NCBI GenBank assembly: GCA_009843725.1
Contig: VYCX01000127.1
Location: 6,129-12,932 of the forward strand
Reading direction: 5' to 3'
Length of the DNA stretch: 6,804 nucleotides
Source: Boseongicola sp. SB0675_bin_26
GTDB taxonomy: Bacteria; Pseudomonadota; Alphaproteobacteria; Rhodobacterales; Rhodobacteraceae
Below are positions 5,348 through 6,804 of the stretch, one piece after another. The stretch's first letter is position 1; each line of letters begins with the position of its first letter. The notes under the pieces were generated by a model. It ran no database searches. It was given only the letters and a program-made list of their open reading frames with translations, and was not told the origin of the DNA. Both the position numbers and the translations under genes were made by a program.

Positions 5348-5939
5348 CTTTCCTGGCCCTCATCACGATCCATGGGGCCGCGACACCGTCCAGCCCCGCT
5401 TCGGTGCCGGTGGCACGCGACAGGATTTCGAACCCGGCCGTCTCAAGAAGCCCGGCGAGCTCGGATTCCTCGTAATATGCATAGAAGCGGCCGAGGGAAT
5501 CGCGCTTTTCGCCGACGCCGGTCTTGAGGCCTATATGGAACAGTCCGCGCGCGGTCAACGCCGTCGCGATCCTGTTCAGGTGCTCCGGCATTTCCGATCT
5601 TGGCGCGTGGAGCAGCGAGAAATTGGCGTAGATCCCGTCGTAGGCGGCGTCGGTGTCGAGTGCGTCGAAGGTGGCAACGCGGACGTTCAGCCCGAACCGC
5701 TCGCGCGCAAGCGCGGCCATTTCCGGCGAGGCGTCCCATGCGTCGACTTGCAGGCCGGACCGCGCCATGCGCGCGGCTGCGCGGCCCGGTCCGCAGCCGA
5801 GGTCGAGAACGCTCGCCCGTGCAGGCAAGGACCGGACGAATGCGTCCAGATGACGGTCATTGCGTTCCCGATGCACCATTGCCGCGTAGTCGCCGGCCAT
5901 CCGGCCGTAGACGTCCATGGTCTCGCTGTCCGCGGTCAT
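5340..5939 (-). CDS. Class I SAM-dependent methyltransferase
   Basis: The 199-residue product has a seven-strand Rossmann methyltransferase core. Motif I is SVLDLGCGPGRAA (43-55), binding S-adenosylmethionine. The acidic residue after strand 2 is Asp69 in VDAWDASPEM, contacting the ribose. Strand 4 with its following loop is YDGIYANFSLLHAP (100-113), the motif IV region. The protein ends with a conserved-looking YEESELAGLLETAGFEIL segment (156-173). No extra substrate-binding domain is present, and it is short for this family, so the acceptor is probably a small molecule, but it cannot be named. ATG 5939 follows ispH by 25 bases, and the gene overlaps the GST-like gene by 8, indicating one transcript. 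It resembles the broad methyltransferase domain 11/25 group that includes TehB-like and trans-aconitate enzymes. A specific assignment is not justified. Confidence 0.88.
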   Translation of the reverse strand: MTADSETMDVYGRMAGDYAAMVHRERNDRHLDAFVRSLPARASVLDLGCGPGRAAARMARSGLQVDAWDASPEMAALARERFGLNVRVATFDALDTDAAYDGIYANFSLLHAPRSEMPEHLNRIATALTARGLFHIGLKTGVGEKRDSLGRFYAYYEESELAGLLETAGFEILSRATGTEAGLDGVAAPWIVMRARKVD

Positions 5940-5964
5940 CCGTCCGCCCGCGTCCTGCGGGCCT
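5940..5964 (-). promoter_or_regulatory. ispH-methyltransferase gap with a ribosome-site-bearing hairpin
   Basis: On the minus strand GCCCGC and GCGGGC (5962-5957 and 5951-5946) form a 6-bp stem whose five-base loop is AGGAC. The AGGA in the loop is the best Shine-Dalgarno match before the methyltransferase ATG, about 12 bases away. It may limit initiation unless ribosomes finishing ispH open it. The structure is visible in the sequence. The effect is inferred. Confidence 0.3.
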
Positions 5965-6804
5965 TCAAGCAGCGTCCCGGAGAATTCTTGGCACCTTGAA
6001 CTCGACGTTCTCGATGGCGGTCTCCACCGCTTCGACCGTCACGCTGAACCGTTCCCGAAAGGCGTCGAGCACCTCGTTCACCAGGATTTCGGGCGCTGAC
6101 GCGCCGGCAGTGAGTCCGATGCTGCGCGCGCCTTCGATCGCGCGCCAGTCGATGTCGGCCGCGCGCTGCAGGAGCTGCGCATGCTTGCAGCCTGCCGTCC
6201 GCCCGACCTCGACCAGGCGGCTCGAGTTCGATGAATTCGGCGCACCCAGCACCAGAAGCGCGTCGATCTTGGGCGCAATTGCCTTGACGGCGGCCTGGCG
6301 GTTTGTCGCGGCGTAGCAGATGTCTTCCTTGTGCGGGCCCGCAATTGAGGGGAAGCGTGCCTTCAAGGCGGCGACGATCTCGGCCGTGTCGTCGACCGAA
6401 AGCGTGGTCTGGGTGATGTAGGCCAGCTTTTCGGGGTCGCGGGGCTCGACATGCGCGACATCCTCGACGGTCTCGACCAGAAGGATCTCGCCGTCGGGAA
6501 GCTGCCCCATCGTGCCGAGCGTCTCGGGGTGGCCCGCATGTCCGACCATGATCATTTGCAGGCCGTTGCCGTGGTGCCTGGCCGCCTCGATATGCACCTT
6601 GCTGACAAGCGGGCACGTGGCGTCCACGTAGATCAGGTTGCGGCGGCTCGCCTCGGCCGGAACGGACTTGGGCACGCCGTGCGCGGAGAAGATCACGGGC
6701 CGGTCGTCCGGGCACTCGTCGAGCTCCTCGACAAAGACGGCTCCCTTGGACCGGAGATCGTCCACGACGTAGCGATTGTGCACGATGTCGTGCCGCACGT
6801 AGAC
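5965..6804 (-). CDS. ispH: 4-hydroxy-3-methylbut-2-enyl diphosphate reductase, IspH (5' end outside window)
   Basis: IspH is the last enzyme of the MEP isoprenoid pathway, turning HMBPP into IPP and DMAPP with an oxygen-sensitive [4Fe-4S] cluster. The frame is open through base 6804. The text [17 protein letters not shown] at the edge corresponds to about residue 32 onward of the family, so the N-terminal part with the first cluster cysteine is outside. Numbering from the GTG at 6798, the other two cluster cysteines are Cys62 ([11 protein letters not shown]) and Cys161 (ICYAATNRQ). Substrate residues are His7 (VHNRY), His90 and Glu92 (GHPE), the Thr pair in [10 protein letters not shown], Ser189/Ser190/Asn191 and Ser234 (AGASAPE). 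The usual CYATTNRQ reads CYAATNRQ here, a mild change. It heads, or lies upstream in, the minus-strand operon with the methyltransferase, GST-like gene and rnhA. Confidence 0.97.
   Translation of the reverse strand, partial: VYVRHDIVHNRYVVDDLRSKGAVFVEELDECPDDRPVIFSAHGVPKSVPAEASRRNLIYVDATCPLVSKVHIEAARHHGNGLQMIMVGHAGHPETLGTMGQLPDGEILLVETVEDVAHVEPRDPEKLAYITQTTLSVDDTAEIVAALKARFPSIAGPHKEDICYAATNRQAAVKAIAPKIDALLVLGAPNSSNSSRLVEVGRTAGCKHAQLLQRAADIDWRAIEGARSIGLTAGASAPEILVNEVLDAFRERFSVTVEAVETAIENVEFKVPRILRDAA

Noticed and set aside
4694..5999. Plus-strand open frames opposite the GST and methyltransferase genes
   Set aside because: They are antisense shadows of well-supported minus-strand genes.

Overview
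The window looks like GC-rich alphaproteobacterial chromosome, most likely Rhodobacterales. That placement rests on the wording of NusG, L11, L1 and IspH compared with remembered family sequences, not on a search. It carries eight protein-coding genes, two of them cut by the window edges, plus one gene fossil. Two long spacers (about 730 and 530 bases) flank nusG and carry no intact gene.

Layout, plus strand. Positions 1-1221 are the C-terminal part of a PLP-dependent group II amino-acid decarboxylase. Positions 1222-1950 are a spacer holding a short minus-strand fragment that reads as a decayed serine recombinase (1478-1612) and, near its end, a candidate nusG promoter. nusG (1951-2484) is followed by a structured spacer (2485-3013). 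This spacer has a 9-bp inverted repeat starting in the nusG stop codon, a 16-bp perfect palindrome, two related GC hairpins followed by TTT, a candidate rplK promoter, and a leader hairpin that closely resembles the ribosomal protein L1 binding site of 23S rRNA. rplK and rplA follow, 3 bases apart. A strong GC hairpin just past rplA probably ends the transcript.

Layout, minus strand. Reading down from the right edge: ispH (5' end outside the window), a class I SAM methyltransferase, a glutathione S-transferase-like gene and rnhA. They are tightly packed (25-base gap, 8-base overlap, 4-base GTGA overlap) and look like one operon. It converges on rplA with a 16-base gap.

How the parts work together. 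NusG acts on RNA polymerase. L11 and L1 build the two mobile stalks of the 50S subunit, and L1 probably represses its own rplK-rplA mRNA through the leader element. The minus operon joins the last step of the MEP isoprenoid pathway to RNase HI and two enzymes of unknown substrate.

The most notable point is context. In most bacteria the order is secE-nusG-rplK-rplA-rplJ-rplL-rpoB-rpoC. Here secE is not in front of nusG, rplJ/rplL do not follow rplA, nusG and rplK are separated by a long spacer, and recombinase debris lies on the upstream side. This suggests the cluster has been broken up and nusG and rplKA now depend on their own promoters. I found no clearly new defence or mobile system, and no tRNA, rRNA or CRISPR array.
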